64,000 bases of DNA from Stenogyne calaminthoides (GCA_037126765.1 JBBCBC010000022.1:1674001-1738000); one strand, 5' to 3'. Positions 33,298 to 46,168 are shown, counted from the first letter of the stretch. A program made the numbers and translations. Notes: generated from the sequence alone by a model not told the origin.

Positions 33298-34344
33298 GAT
33301 GTTGAATTCTGGTTTTTTTATGGCTGTTTCTTTCCTCCAATGCTGGAGATGCGCATACTAAGCATGTGCATGTTTTCGCATTGTACAGTTCAACTGGAGT
33401 ATGATTTTTGGAGGGTCTAAGAAAAGGTGGTGTTTTTTATTGCAACTGGAAAAGCACAAGGATGAGTAGATATTCAACTGAGATGGATGTTTATTGGTAG
33501 TTGACTTGTATATGTGAATTGATGTAACATGCTGCATATTCAAGTGGATGGAGAAGCACACATTTGGATATATATGTATATGGTGTTTGCTGATTTCTGA
33601 ATAAGCTCCATGATTTGATTTGATGCAATTTACATTAATCATTGGTAGTCATGCATTTTATTTTTACTTGTGATGAGTTTATGCTATTTGTAGATGAAAA
33701 CTGATTATGACTTGTAAAAGTTTGAGGTTTTTGTGAAAAAATGACATCTTCGTATGGATTTGTTTTCATTTTGTTTTATCTTGTGAATTTTTGAACTCTT
33801 AAGATCTTGTGATGTTTAAGAAATACATAAGATGTGGTTTGTGACTATTGAGTAGATTGTTCAGAATATATCAACTTTTGTTTAGGGGGTGTTTGCAAAT
33901 TTTAGTGGAAACACTTATTTTTTAAGATGCTCTTTCATAATTTTAATTTTTGAAAAGTGTTTTTAAACTGTGAATAGAATTTGTAAACACCCCTAACTAC
34001 GAGATTATAAAATTAACTATGACATATCAGGTTACAACATAAAATTCTTTTTATTTTTACTTAACCATCAAATCAACTTGCCAACTTGACTAATACTGAA
34101 TATAAGCTAGTAGAGTGGTAGGAATTAAGTAGCACACACTTTTAATGTAAAAATGGGGCCAATGAGTTTGTGGATGATCCAATATAGGTTTTTCTTTTGG
34201 GGGGTTTAGCCCCACAATATATGATTATATGTTCAAAAAGGTATGGCCATCGTGAATTCCGTGCTCTAACTAACCTTTTTATTATCTAAATAAAATATAT
34301 AAATTGCAAAAGCACTGTTTTTATGTAGGGCAAAAATTTGAGAG
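33298..34344. other. Upstream region of the receptor kinase and AT-rich intergenic DNA
   Basis: No further gene is seen. The promoter of the minus-strand receptor kinase must lie here, but I can support no specific element. Confidence 0.5.
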
Positions 34345-34485
34345 AGCTCGAGTTCACATATACGTTTTCTCTTCAAATATCATTGTTATATGTATGTGCT
34401 ATTATAATTTAAACAAATGCCTTATTTTTTAAATAATAAACTCAAAAATAGAGTTCACGTGATCAATCAGGGTTCACATGAGCCC
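34345..34485. mobile_element. MITE with GAGTTCACGTG-type ends, second copy
   Basis: GAGTTCACATATACG at the left and GAGTTCACGTGATC with GGTTCACATGAGCC at the right enclose AT-rich sequence related to 4302-4453 (shared 'atgtgct', 'ttaaataataa'). Confidence 0.4.
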
Positions 34486-35049
34486 TACTCCTTATTCTAG
34501 TATTGTAAATTATAATATTCATGACATTTTTTTTTTCCATTTTGTAAATTGCACATATTTAAAAAGGCCATTTATAATTTATATTTTCTTCTTCGAGATA
34601 AATGTAAGTATAATTTAGAAATATAACAAAGTTTGGTGAAGTTCACTTGAAGAATTATTTTACAATTTGTCTTATAAAGGAATTAGAGGATGTCACATAC
34701 TAGCTAGCATTTAAATAGTTAAAGCCACAGCTCACGCCCACTGCACTATAATCATTTGCGGCATTGATAGTTACAAATTTAATTATTTATGTACTTGGTG
34801 TGTACTAGTATAATCTTTTTTAACCTTTATTTATTTTAAATGTCGTCTACTATGTTTATTTTAGTTTTTTTTAAAGAAAAAGTAGATGGAGTCATTATTC
34901 TATATAGCAGCACTATGAAGATATTGTTATGTGTTGGGTGATTCTTTTAAATAGACTTTTTGAAGAAAAAAACTAATTTTCGGCAAAAGTAGATATTTAT
35001 GGCTTTAAACATATATATATACATATTACTTAAAATATAAATGAGTTTA

Positions 35050-35860
35050 AAATTCGTGGATCTTACGAGGGTCGAACCGGGTCAGGCGAATATTTTTTTT
35101 AAAATTTGCGCAAAGGCAAAACAGGAAATCTGCTCTCAAACTGTGTCACTATAAAAATACTAGTATATGTTAACGTAAGGACAATTATGTGTTACTATGT
35201 GATAATGAAAAGGAAAAATATTTTATTAATTTAATGGTGTAATATAATTGTTTGGGTCTTTACTTACGACAGTTGGTAACAAATCAGAAGAAGCGCAGAT
35301 ATAAAACAGAGGACGAAGCGGATGAAAAATAGAGGGAAGGAGTGTCGAATTGTTCGTACAATAACACACATTTCTCTTCATAGTAATAATTTTGAGTATT
35401 TAGTAACAAATTTTTTCAATGTCTTACATACATGTATGTGTACTGAAAAATAAGTATGCGTTATTTGTCATTGCAGTAACACATGTTTGTCCTTATAATA
35501 ACACAAATCTCGTAGCGAGTTCTACATTTTTGCCTTTGTCGGAAATTTTATAGAAAAGTCTGTTTGACCAAATTTGGCTCGCACAAAATCCGTGAATTCT
35601 TTCTCTTGTGTTTATGCGCTTTTCCTTGTGACCCACATGTCATGTTTCAAGGATCCTTATTTGTAGTAACACATACATGTACTCACATTAACACATGTTT
35701 GCCCTTATAGTAACTTAGATCTCGGAGCGAGTTCTGTAGTTCTGCCTTTGAGCAAATTTTTAGAAAATATCTGTTTTACCCGATTCGACTCGCACAGGAT
35801 CCGCAAAATTTTCACTCTGTGTTAATTCTGATCCACGGTCACGGATCCTAGATCTGTGAA
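35050..35860. mobile_element. Foldback element with an internally duplicated arm
   Basis: The left arm (35050-35160: gtggatcttacgagggtcga, accgggtcaggcg, ttgcgcaaaggcaaaacag) is the inverted counterpart of two direct copies on the right, 35489-35607 and 35704-35821. These carry 'agcgagttct-ta-tt-tgcctttg', 'gactcgcacaggatccgc' and 'ctgtttta/gacc'. It has no coding capacity. Confidence 0.6.
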
Positions 35861-35924
35861 ATATTTCATATAAAAGTTTATCATATATTTATGATTTATG
35901 AAGAGTAGATGTAGGTGTCTTGTG

Positions 35925-37328
35925 TGTAGGTCCCGAACGGGTTTTCGTGAGGGCAGAAGTCTAGAGGGGAGGAGTGAATAGAATTCTGAATTTTTTTGCG
36001 TGAGATCAGGTGTGAAGAGCAAGTTACCTGATCAGATTGCAAGTGAATCAGTTTGGACTGATATCCAACTTACTGATCGCCTGAGGGCAGATCAGTTCGG
36101 TGTCTATCAGTTTAACTGATGTGCGGAAGCTAAGTATTACCCGTGTGAAAAATCAGTTTGTTAAATCAGGATTCTAAGTTATCTATTTTGAATCAGATGA
36201 TGAAGAGTCAAACTGATCAGATCAGTTGCTTGGTGCAAACCTGATCCAGACTCAGAATATGCATGCAAATCTTAAACAAGTAGTGTGCAAAGTGTAAAGC
36301 AGGTAAATCAGATAATGCACACCAGATTTTTATAGTGGTTCGGACAACTTGTCCTACTTCCACTCTTCTCTATCAGCAGGGGCACCAACTAACTTAGTTT
36401 TATGTGTTAGTCCAACACGCTACAACAGATATTTCAAGAGTCCTCACTCAACCAATCCCAGAGATCAACTAAACAAACTTAACCTAACTTTGGTTTGGGT
36501 ATAAGATTTTTTATGTTCCAACTGGAATTCTATCCTAGTATATGAATAGCCTAAAGCTAGAGGATGAGAATTCTTGCTAAGAACCTATGGGATGAACACT
36601 TAGAATAATTGCTTGATCTTGTGTTCTTGGTGCAGAAATGTAGCTTTGCTTGAGCTTGTGGATTATTTCCGTAACCTTACTATGAAGATTGATCCCATAT
36701 TTATAGACCTTGAAATCAAAGAGTCGTTGGAGAGCAATTTGAATCTCAGGCTATTTTAGGTAGCTTGCAGGTCTGATTTGAAGTGCTCAGGAAGGCCATG
36801 CCGTCTTCGTGCAATTTCGTCCTTTCTAGCCGTTTGCCCTGATACGTCATATCCTGCATCGTCAGATCCGTACATACGTATCCATCTCTTAATGGCTAAC
36901 AAGTACACTTATTCGGCGCCGTGAAAAGCCAACTATGTTAACATTCTTCTGGTCTGATATGTATCGTATGCCTTGGATAAGTAGATATGCTTATCACTTT
37001 TCTGACTTAGCTTGATCTAATCAGTACTCTACCGATCAGTCACCTTGAGTCTTCTGATATAGTTGTATTAGCTTCAACCTATCGACTCTGCTGATGTCCC
37101 CATAGAATAGGTTTTCTGCGTCTATTGATCTTTGCTTCTGATCTTCGCTTCTGATCTTGACCTAACCTATACATATTGAGTTCCCCCTCAATATGTGACC
37201 TAGTCTAATTCATCAGTTGTCTAACATGTTCAGCTGGTTTCCTATCAATTCATCAGTCGTCCAACAGGTTCGACTGGTCCTATTACAATAGTTTTGGAAC
37301 TTCCATCAAAATTATAAATTTCCCAACA
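35925..37328 (-). mobile_element. Solo LTR, Sirevirus/copia-like family (TSD TTGTG)
   Basis: Termini TGTAGG...CCAACA are flanked by TTGTG at 35920-35924 and 37329-37333. Read on the minus strand it starts TGTTGGGAAATTTATAATTT and contains a 'gtgaattcgaaccactata'-type promoter/leader landmark (TATAGTGGTTCGGACAACTT on the plus strand near 36331). A relative in the opposite direction is at 38918-39407. No internal domain is present. Confidence 0.8.
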
Positions 37329-37333
37329 TTGTG

Positions 37334-37482
37334 AATTATGTGTGTACCGTGCAATTTAAATATATATTTTTAATTCTTAGGTTGCTTCCACTTTCTCATT
37401 TTAGTAAAAAGTAAGTTGCATATTTTAAAAATATATTTGAGTTGAATAGTGCACCTTATTCATACAAAATTTTATCATTAAT
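37334..37482. mobile_element. Foldback-family segment
   Basis: GTGTGTACCGTGCAATTTAA at the left and GTGCACCTTATTCATACAAAA at the right carry the family's inverted terminal phrase, directly beside the solo LTR. Confidence 0.4.
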
Positions 37483-37677
37483 AAAATATTTTGATGGAAA
37501 TAAGATATAGTAAGATGCATATTTTTATGAATATATTATATATATTTTACTATTTATTTGGATGGAATTAAGATGCAATTTTCTCAAAACATGTGTATAT
37601 TTATGAATATTTTAATTTTTTAAAATTTATACCTTCACAAAATTAATTTAAAAATAAATAACTCGTCCACTCATAAA

Positions 37678-38309
37678 TAGAGATGTTAAAAGGGACAAGT
37701 CCGTAGGGCCACCCATTTAAACCGGAAAAATTAAGATTTAGGATTAAGCTTTTTCAAATTTATTTATCGTGAAGCGGTAAGCCCTGTGGACCATTTAGCA
37801 GGAAATCCTAGTTGAGCCCTGTAAGGGTTGAGTCAACTAGTCAGTCCATTTAATATTTATTTTTAATTAATTTCAATATAAATATAATAGTTATAATATT
37901 TTTTATTTTTATCTTCGTGCATATTTTAGATGATTTAGTTAAAGGGCACCATTTAAATCATATTTAAATAAAAATATTAAGTAATAACGATGTTGAATAT
38001 TAAATAATGTCATCTCTTCAACATTTTTTTTTTAAATATAATTAACAACACATTTATTATATTATTATATCTCCTTTAAAATATATATTGAATTTAAATT
38101 ACACCATATTATATCATAGATATTTTGAATTTGAATTTTTTTTTATGTTTTTATTTTGTAATATGTTTGTGGCTCATTAAACCCGCGAACCACTAAGGCT
38201 AGAGTTAGGTCCCAGCTATTGTGAACCTGTAAGACCCTGGACCGTTTATGTCTGCAGCCCTATAGGGCTGGCCGCTAATGGATTATGGTCGGCCCGTTTA
38301 ACATCTCTA
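37678..38309. mobile_element. hAT-type nonautonomous element, TSD CTCATAAA
   Basis: The ends TAGAGATGTTAAA / TTTAACATCTCTA are perfect inverted repeats, flanked by a perfect 8-bp duplication CTCATAAA (37670-37677 and 38310-38317). The subterminal regions are rich in GGGCC/GGCCC and 'aagccctgtggacc' phrases in both orientations. 632 bp, no transposase. Confidence 0.88.
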
Positions 38310-38390
38310 CTCATAAATATGATCCATACGCGTACAACCTAAAGGACAAGGGTAGGAAAGAAAAGAGACCTTTTTTTGTCTAAATTAATA

Positions 38391-38745
38391 CTCACTCCGT
38401 CATATATTAAATTGGATATTTAATGTTCACATAGTATTTAATGTAAGAGTTGTTTATTAGTATTTGAGGTGGTAACATGATATTTTATTGAGGGCATTTC
38501 AGACAATTCTATTGATAAAGTAGATTCCTCTTTGTTAGGAGAATATGAGTGTATTTTATCCCTGACCCACAGTGGTATGTGTGGTAAATAAAAAATATTT
38601 GAAGGGTATGAGTTAGAATGAGTATGTTAATTTTATGCTATTAATGGAAAGTGAAAATAAGTATAAGATTGACCAAAATGAAAAATGTTCAATTAATTAT
38701 GAGATGGATCAAAATAAAAAATGACAATTGAGTATGGACCGGAAG
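38391..38745. mobile_element. Stowaway-like MITE (diverged)
   Basis: CTCACTCCGTCATATATTAA after TA at the left is matched inverted by ATTGAGTATGGACCGGAAG before TA at the right. Confidence 0.6.
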
Positions 38746-38917
38746 TATTGTTTTGCTTATATGTTGTAGTTGACTAATATTATTTGTCCATTTGTTTTAC
38801 ATGGGAATATTGTGTTGTATAGGGTAATTTGTTCTAATTTGTTAATTGTCTCATTTTGAGTCTATCTCACATAATTTTTTGTTAAAAAAAAAAACCCAAA
38901 TGATTGGAGTGAAGTTG

Positions 38918-39407
38918 TGTTAAAAAAACTTATAGTTTTGATGAAAGTTCTAAAACAAGTGTAATAGGACCAGTCAGACCTATTAGCTGACTAATGAATC
39001 AGATAGGGAACCAACTGATAATGTATATACAGCTGATGATTAGTATAGGTTACATATTGAGGGGGAACTCAATATATATAGGTTAAGTCTTAATCAGAAT
39101 AGAAGACACGAAGATCAGAAGACCTGAAGTGTTTAAGACCAGAAGACTAGAAGACCTATCCTATTGAAGACATCAATAGAGTCTCAAGTTGTACTAAGAC
39201 AACTTGAACCAGAAGACTCAAGGTAGACTGATCAGCCTAGACTGATCAGAGAAGCTCAATGTCAGTTGTTCACGAAGATTATTCACCAAGTCATACACAA
39301 GATCAGACAAGAAGAATGTCAACTAGATGAGTCTGACAAGCGCCGAATTTGTGTACTTGTCAATCAACTAGAAATAGACACATATGTACTTGATTGACAG
39401 AGCGCAA
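38918..39407 (+). mobile_element. Truncated LTR, same family as 35925-37328
   Basis: The first about 490 bp align with the minus-strand reading of the solo LTR (shared GTAATAGGACCAGTC, GGAACC, 'catattgaggggg-aactcaatat' and 'gcgccgaat--gtgtacttgt'). Homology stops at about 39407, where different sequence begins. Confidence 0.65.
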
Positions 39408-40850
39408 TGTCGCGAGTCATTTTTTTACGAAGAGTATTATGTGGCTAATTTGGGAACGACTCATAAACAAAAATGCACGTGTAAAATAAATTGTAAATAA
39501 GATGAATTTGTTGACCCAGTTCATCAAGAAATGACTACTCTGGGGGCATACCAAGCCAGGATGTGGTATTACGAGCTTTACACGTACAATATTTGATACA
39601 TCTTATGAAGATGAATCGAATTCTGAGATGAAGATAATTTGGAGAGTTAGCATATGAGTGCTAGGGTTTACAGATGCGGATAATCACTTTCGGATTTTTC
39701 TTTCCTCACCTCTCTGGAGAATTTCTTGTATGGGTCTCGCTTTTTCTCAGAAATTTTTCTGAACCTTTTTCTTCTTCTTTTTTCTTCCTTTTATCGCACT
39801 CCGATAAGCATGAGCTGGGTTGGCAAGCATGAGCTGGAGACTTCGGATCATGCAAGAATCAAGGTGATATTGCCATGTTCCCAACTTCGTCTTCTAGATT
39901 GATCTTGGAGCTTACTTGTCTGTAAGACATTCTTTTGGTCGTCCAAATTAATCTTTTGCTCGGTTGGATATTTTGTTCGCCCCTTTAACCATGTCGGTTT
40001 ATCTTTGGAATATTGTCCTCCTCGAAGCGTCTTCGAGGCCTCGGGATGTTGGTCTTGAGATATCTCGAGTGTCGAGCACTCTGACCCTTCAGGATGCCTG
40101 AGTCTTCAGAATGTTGTCTCTTGAAAGATCTTGACCCTCAGGATATCTGAGGGTTTCAGGATGTCTGGGTTGCGAGCATACTGACCCTCAGGATATCTGA
40201 GCCTTTCAGGATGTCTGGGTTGCGAGCATACTGACCCTCAGGATATCTGAGCCTTTCAGGATATCTGAGCTGCGAAAGCATCTTGACCTTCGGGATATCT
40301 CGAGCCTTTCAGATATCTCGAAGCTGCGAAATCTTACCGACCCTCAGGATGTTCGAGCCTTTCAGGATATCTGAGCTGCGAGCATACTGACCCTCAGGAT
40401 ATCTGAGCCTTTTGGTCGTCTGAGTCTTTTCGATTTGGCTCATTCAATTCCTCTTTCCTGATCTGAGTAGCGAATACTTGTCCACTGAGCATGATTATTT
40501 TAATAGATATTACACGTGTCGCTCTTACGTGTTCGATTAATCATGAATTATTATATCGAACACAACAATACCCCCCAGCCGGGTCGCTTTGTATTCAACT
40601 GGGGGCCCGACTGTTAAAATCTTATTAGGCCATAATTGTCGTCGTTTCGTATTCTGTGCTGGATTTTTGAAATTGAATCCAATGTTTATATATACCTCGT
40701 TTCTCCGCCTTAAACCCTTTTCTCCTTCCTTCTTCTTTTTGCCTCTGTCTTTCAATCTTTTCTGTGTCTGAAAATTTCCGGCGAGGGCTTCATCATTCTG
40801 GCGAAGAATTTTATTCAGGTAACCGTTGCATTCTTTCTCTAATTGTGATC
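39408..40850 (+). other. Leader of a retroelement-like unit, with tandem repeats
   Basis: No domain is recognised. It precedes the PF04195-like gene and contains the 50-bp tandem array at 40130-40425. It could be LTR/5' UTR sequence of that element, but no matching second LTR was found. Confidence 0.4.
40130..40425. repeat. Tandem array, ~50-bp unit, about six copies
   Basis: The unit carries CTGACCCTCAGGATATCTGA, then GCCTTTCAGGAT(G/A)TCTG and GTTGCGAGCATA. The middle copies are distorted at CAG/CTG positions. Confidence 0.85.
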
Positions 40851-43756
40851 ATGGCCTCTCGTTCAAATTCCTCTGTTCCCCTATAATCAGACCACCATAG
40901 TTCCTCTTCTTCCCCCTCTGTCAGTAGAATCCCCCGTGGCGACGCAAATGCGCCGGAGACGAACGTCTTGGGTTTCGGAATTCGTTGGCAAATTTGGCAA
41001 CCGTTTGCCATTCTTTCCTCCAATTCTGACGAAGCCCTAAATGAATTGGATAGGGACTTGGTCCGCAATGATTCTTCGGACGATTCAAGTGATAATTCTT
41101 TGCCTCGAATTCAAATTGAGTCTAGGGCTGTTAATAATGCCAATGTAGATAGGAATGACGATGTGGTGAGGGGGGAAATTTTGATGGTTGTAAATATAAC
41201 CGAATCGAACGTAGGGGTAGTTGGTGGGCAAAACTTTGAGCTTGATATACCTGTTGGTGTCCCTCATAGTCCAACATATAACGAGTATAATGCTCGTTAT
41301 AGTTTTAATTGGCCCGAGCAACCCCATAGGATTAGGGTTGAGAATGAGTACCCAGCGAGCAAGATATCGAGCATAATTGATGCAGATATGCTCACTCGGC
41401 TGCACAGGAATTATGAAACCCCAAAAGATGTATTTTTCTGGGCACCGAGTCCTGATGAGCGGGCCGACCAACCCCCTGAGAGTTGTGTTGCTATAAATTT
41501 AGACACAATGGAAGCTGGCCTTCGATTTCCCCTCCATCCGGCCATCACCCGCTTGCTCGTGGAATGGAACATTACCATCACGCAGCTGAAGCCGAATGGG
41601 TGGCACATGATTATGAGCTTCCTGACTTTTTTCGGCAAGATGAGGCCAAGATATTATCCCTCAGCAGCTGAACTTGCTCGATTGGTGCACTTGACTCGTC
41701 CGAGGGGTGAACACGGTGGTTGTTCATGCAAGCCAATGCCAAGTGCAAAATCATTGAGGATGTGCCGAACAAAATCAGTGATTGGAATTAAAAGTTTTGG
41801 TTCGTTGGGGGCGATTGGAAGAGCCCGACCTCTGGAAGCGAACCACATGCTCGTTTAGACATCCCTTGACTTGACTTTGTCTTGAAAGTAAGTGATTTTG
41901 TGCCTTTCGTTCTTCGATTTGAACCGATTTTAACTCGTTTTTTTTATTTCGCGGATTCCAAATTGCGACGGATAAGAGACCAACGACGGCTATTTTAGCA
42001 AATTTGGCAAATTGATCTGAGTCTCGCTTCGGGCGGTCTGGAGAACTCTGAATACCGCCCGTCGGAGGAAAGAAATGAGGTTTATTAAATACCTCCTCAT
42101 CATCTTGTTGCTGTTAATCCCGCTGGTAAGGATTGCCTCTTTTATTTGTATAAGCTTTGTGTCATTTTGCTCGTTGTTATCCATTTGTACATAATGAATT
42201 GTCTTGTTTACAACTTTCCCTGTTGTGACCATTGCTGTGAGTACATCTGAACATACTGAGATGGCTCCAGAAAAATGCCACGAGCTTGCTCGGATGAAGG
42301 GCCGAAAGGGAGGCTCGGCCAGACAAAAGCGTAAGGAGGCGAAAGGTGAGCAAGCCGATCCGGTGATCCGCCCCGGGGAATCGAAATGATCGCAAAGGAG
42401 TACTTTGTTCGCCGAGCAAGGGGTTGAGAACATGCTCGCCAAGAGAATCGAGGGTGGAAATCGGGCGAAAACGGGCCGAGCGAACAAACTTCGACGAGCG
42501 CCGAGCGAAAGCGAGCTCAGGCGAGTACTGATGCCGTTAGGGTGACTCGAACCCCTACTGTCGAGGCGATCAGAGCGGCCGCCTCCGTGGTCGGGTCCAT
42601 TTCCGCGATCGTTGAAATGGAGGTTGGCACATCTTCTCCACCTCCCCGCTTGACCCCGATCATGGACTCCGTTGAATCCTCGAGCTTCGGTCCCCGAAGA
42701 TAAATCATTCTTGGGATGGGATCCGCTCGTGTGGCGGAGTACATTTCATTCGACCGCTTTTGCTTTGGTTACTTCAGTTCACTTTTTTTTTATATATATT
42801 TATTTGCTCGGATATTTATGTAGGTTGAGCAGGTTGTCGCCTTTGATGCCCAATCTGAAGAACTACTTCGCCGTTTAGCATTTGGTTCCGCATCCCGAAC
42901 ATGTTCGTAAAGAATGCGGCACTCCCGCTTCGAGCATGGACCACCGAAATGAAGAGTTCACTACGTCCAACTCCCCCCGGAAAATATGCGTCTGGGTCCG
43001 CAGTGCTTGTACCAATCTATGGTCGCCTTGAGAAAGTTTGATCTTTGAGTCCGCCCACCTCCATGCCAACTACTTGGCTTTGATCAGGAACTTTGAAGAA
43101 AAGGTGGGCGAGCTGAATAGGACTCAGGATGAACTGAGGTTGGCTTTCGGACGCTTCCTCAAAGACAAGCCGATGCTCGCCAAAGCTTAGGAGGATGCCA
43201 TAAACGCCAGAAAAATGCTCGCCGATTTCAGGAAGATGCACGCCTAGCTCAGGAGGAAGCTCGCCAGACAAAGGAGGAACTGATTCACTCTCAGGAGGAG
43301 GTGGCCAGTATACGAAGAGCTCAGGAGGAAATGAATGTTGAGCTTCGTAGACTCTGAGCTGGCGTCGAGGCTATGGAAAATGAGAGGGACGCGCTCGGCC
43401 AACAGCTCATCATTGCTGAGGAGACCAACACTCGTCTGGGTCTCAAAAATTCAAAGTTGCACGATGATGAGTATGTTGATTCCATGTCCAACTTCTCCTA
43501 CATTTGTGCCTTCGCCGATGCTATCCGGTATGTTTGCCATGCATCCAACAACGAACAAATTGCCCCTCTTATATCCAGTTTTCAGCAGTACCTGATCGAC
43601 ATCCCACCGGATCGCAACCTTCCAATGTCAGATTTGAATGATCTGTGTGATTTCTCCGTTCTTCCTGAAGGGATCAAAGTTGATGATCCGATTCTGGATG
43701 AGGAAGATGGCTCAGATATGAATACGGCCGTGTTGTTCTTGGCAAAATCTCGGTGA
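40850..43756 (+). pseudogene. PF04195-like 'putative gypsy-type transposon' protein, broken
   Basis: The frame 40968-41858 contains a block typical of the plant 'putative gypsy type transposon' domain: MEAGLRFPLHPAITRLLVEWNI (about 41508-41573), followed by ITQLKPNGWHMIMSFLTFF. A distal frame (43373-43756) starts with a coiled-coil-like stretch (ERDALGQQLIIAEETNTRLG) and ends ILDEEDGSDMNTAVLFLAKSR. Between them, basic and coiled-coil pieces (42261-42390, 43090-43330, with repeated AQEEARQ-like residues) lie in changing frames. Such proteins accompany large nonautonomous Gypsy-like elements; their role is unknown, possibly capsid-like. The introns and frame changes cannot be resolved by eye. 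It is not a host gene in my view. Confidence 0.6.
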
Positions 43757-44313
43757 CCGAGTCAGGGACCGATCAAAGAAGCCGAAAAGCAAAAGAGACC
43801 TCTGTGACGGAAAAAAATGTACCTTCCGGCGAGCATTTGGTACCACCTTGAAGGAGTTGTTCTTTGAGGGCCGAGCACAATTTGTTCGACATCTCTCTCC
43901 CGTGTACCCCCAATTATGAATTTGCTCCTTGATGTTATTTTTATTTTGTCGAACACACGTTGTGTAATTTTTTCGTCTTCTTCACTTTCTGTTCGAACAA
44001 TATCTTTAATACTTATAATTTTTTGCTGACTGCTTCTCTTTTGTCCGAACATATTTACAACTGAATGGATGAATTACATACTGAACTGTTTCCTCTAACC
44101 TTATTGTTTGATAATTGTTGAGGATGAAAATTGATACTTGTGTTGCTTGATGTTTGCTTCGTTGCTTTGTGTTCGCTTTGTTATTTTCCAGTCTTTGCCC
44201 CTTTTCTTCTGAATGAATTCGAACATTGGGTTTGCCTATGCCCGCTCCTGACTTTTTTCGGTTTTGATTGTCTTATTGACGTTGCAATCGGTTGATCGTC
44301 TTATTTAGGTGCG
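43757..44313. other. 3' part of the PF04195-like unit
   Basis: No open frame of note. Phrases such as 'cgtcttatttaggtgcga' occur here and again after the copia insertion (53425 onward), so the host unit continues on the other side. Confidence 0.5.
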
Positions 44314-44318
44314 ACCAG

Positions 44319-46168
44319 TGTTGGGGAATGAGTTGCACAGATCTATTCGGGGTGAATATTTAAATACAAATTTAATTCATTAATTATTACTAGCATGAAT
44401 TAATCCTATATTAATTCAAATAATAATTGCAACAACATATCATGCATATAAAAAGCCACGTAAAACCTACGATCGCGAATCTACGGGTTTACGTGAACGC
44501 ATTCTCTCGGGATGGCGAGTGGCTTTGGTCGGACGGACTAACCAAAAGGACTTCCCAAGTATTCCCTTAGCCCTTGCTCGACAATCCGGTGGAAGGATAC
44601 TCGCGAACAATTAACAAAAGGAAAAAAAATAAACTTTGTTGCACCACTTATGTGGATTTGCTAATATTTCCAGCACATGGAATTGTACTTGGGAATGAAC
44701 TAATCATCCCTTATTTATAGGAGAGGGGTGAACGAAATTTTTGTGTTTTTTTCAATGTGGGAAAATACTTTTCTTGGTCACCAAGAAATCTTGAATATAT
44801 CCCATATATTCTTTTTCCCATAATTAAAATATTCCACAAAAATCAACCTCCTCTATTTTATGGAGATTTTCGAAAATATTAAGTGCAAGATTCCAAGATT
44901 TGGATCTTCTTGAATTTATGAGATATTCTTGTATTTCAAGAAATACATATCTTCCATAATATCTTTTCAAGAAAATCAAGAAAATCTTTCTTGCCCAATT
45001 ATATTTCCAAAATTTTGAAAATTTCACTATGTATAACCAAGTGGGAGATTTCTTGAATTTAATGAGATAATCTTGTATTCCAAGAATACATATCTTCATT
45101 CCATAACAAAATTCAAAGAAAAACTTTCTCCTTTTTATCCATAATTTTTAAAAATTAGAAAAAATATTAAGCAACAATATTTATTTTATTTTAATCACCT
45201 TTTTAGGTTATTGGACTATATGTTGGGCTACTCGGGGGGCCTTTAGGAGAATTAAGATTGGACCTTCTAATGGATCTTGAATATCTAATATTGAGCCACA
45301 ATATAATTCAAGCCCATAAATATTAATTAATCCCACTACATAATTAATATTGCACTATCCATCTTAACCCATATTACAGTCAATATGGCTCCCATCATTA
45401 TTTCCGTGTTTAAGATTATCTAGCCCATTAATTAATTCAAGCCACCTTTGAAAATAGCTTTCCGTTAATTAATATCTTTTGTCCTTGGTCGAGGAACGGT
45501 TCAACATTATTATCCATACCTAAAACTAATTCCACTTGCAAGATTTGGTATGACAAAACTTATGAACCTCCCAAGGGGGCAAATCAAGCAAAAGCGTGCT
45601 TGCACACGATTCTTCGTATTAAATCTTAGCAATCACATGTGACCAATAATATTACCCAAGATAAAAAGTATTGAATCTCTCTCGATTAAGCTACCCATGA
45701 TAAATCAAAGCAATAGTTACCAATCCCACGTGATCCTATTTAAGGGACGAAGGTTAAGAAACAACGAACCACCGAGGTCTAATTCTTCCTTGTTTCGTTC
45801 AAGAATTTATCCTCCTCAGAGTCCTATTCAACAGATCGGTCATGCACTAGTGTAATCTCTTGGTCAAGACAAACCAATCTGAGCCTTACACCTCAACCTT
45901 TCGCGATGGTTGTTCATTTCCATCTAGGTCGTGAATGGCGTACTTATAGTTACAAGGGACTGTTAATTTAATCTTCGTGATCGGGTATCAATAAATTAAC
46001 TACCGGTTAACACGTAAGAATTATTGAACAGTTATCGCAAAAAATATATGTAACATTCAATCATATTTAAAGCATCGATGATGATAAACAATTTATTTCA
46101 AAAATAAGTCCGGAAATTCGGGTTCGATTATACAAAGTAAAAGCATACTTTTCAGTATAATCCCAACA
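44319..46168 (-). repeat. LTR (3' LTR of the minus-strand copia element)
   Basis: 1850 bp, TGTTGGGG...CCCAACA on the plus strand, alignable with 51523-53387 over its length. Many differences coincide with CAG/CTG positions of the partner. Confidence 0.92.

Noticed and set aside
40130..40425. CRISPR-like array
   Set aside because: Units are contiguous without unique spacers, and this is a plant nuclear genome. It is a minisatellite.
40968..41858. 296-codon frame as a host gene
   Set aside because: It carries a domain typical of plant transposon-associated proteins, lies in nested retroelement DNA, and its 3' continuation is frame-broken.
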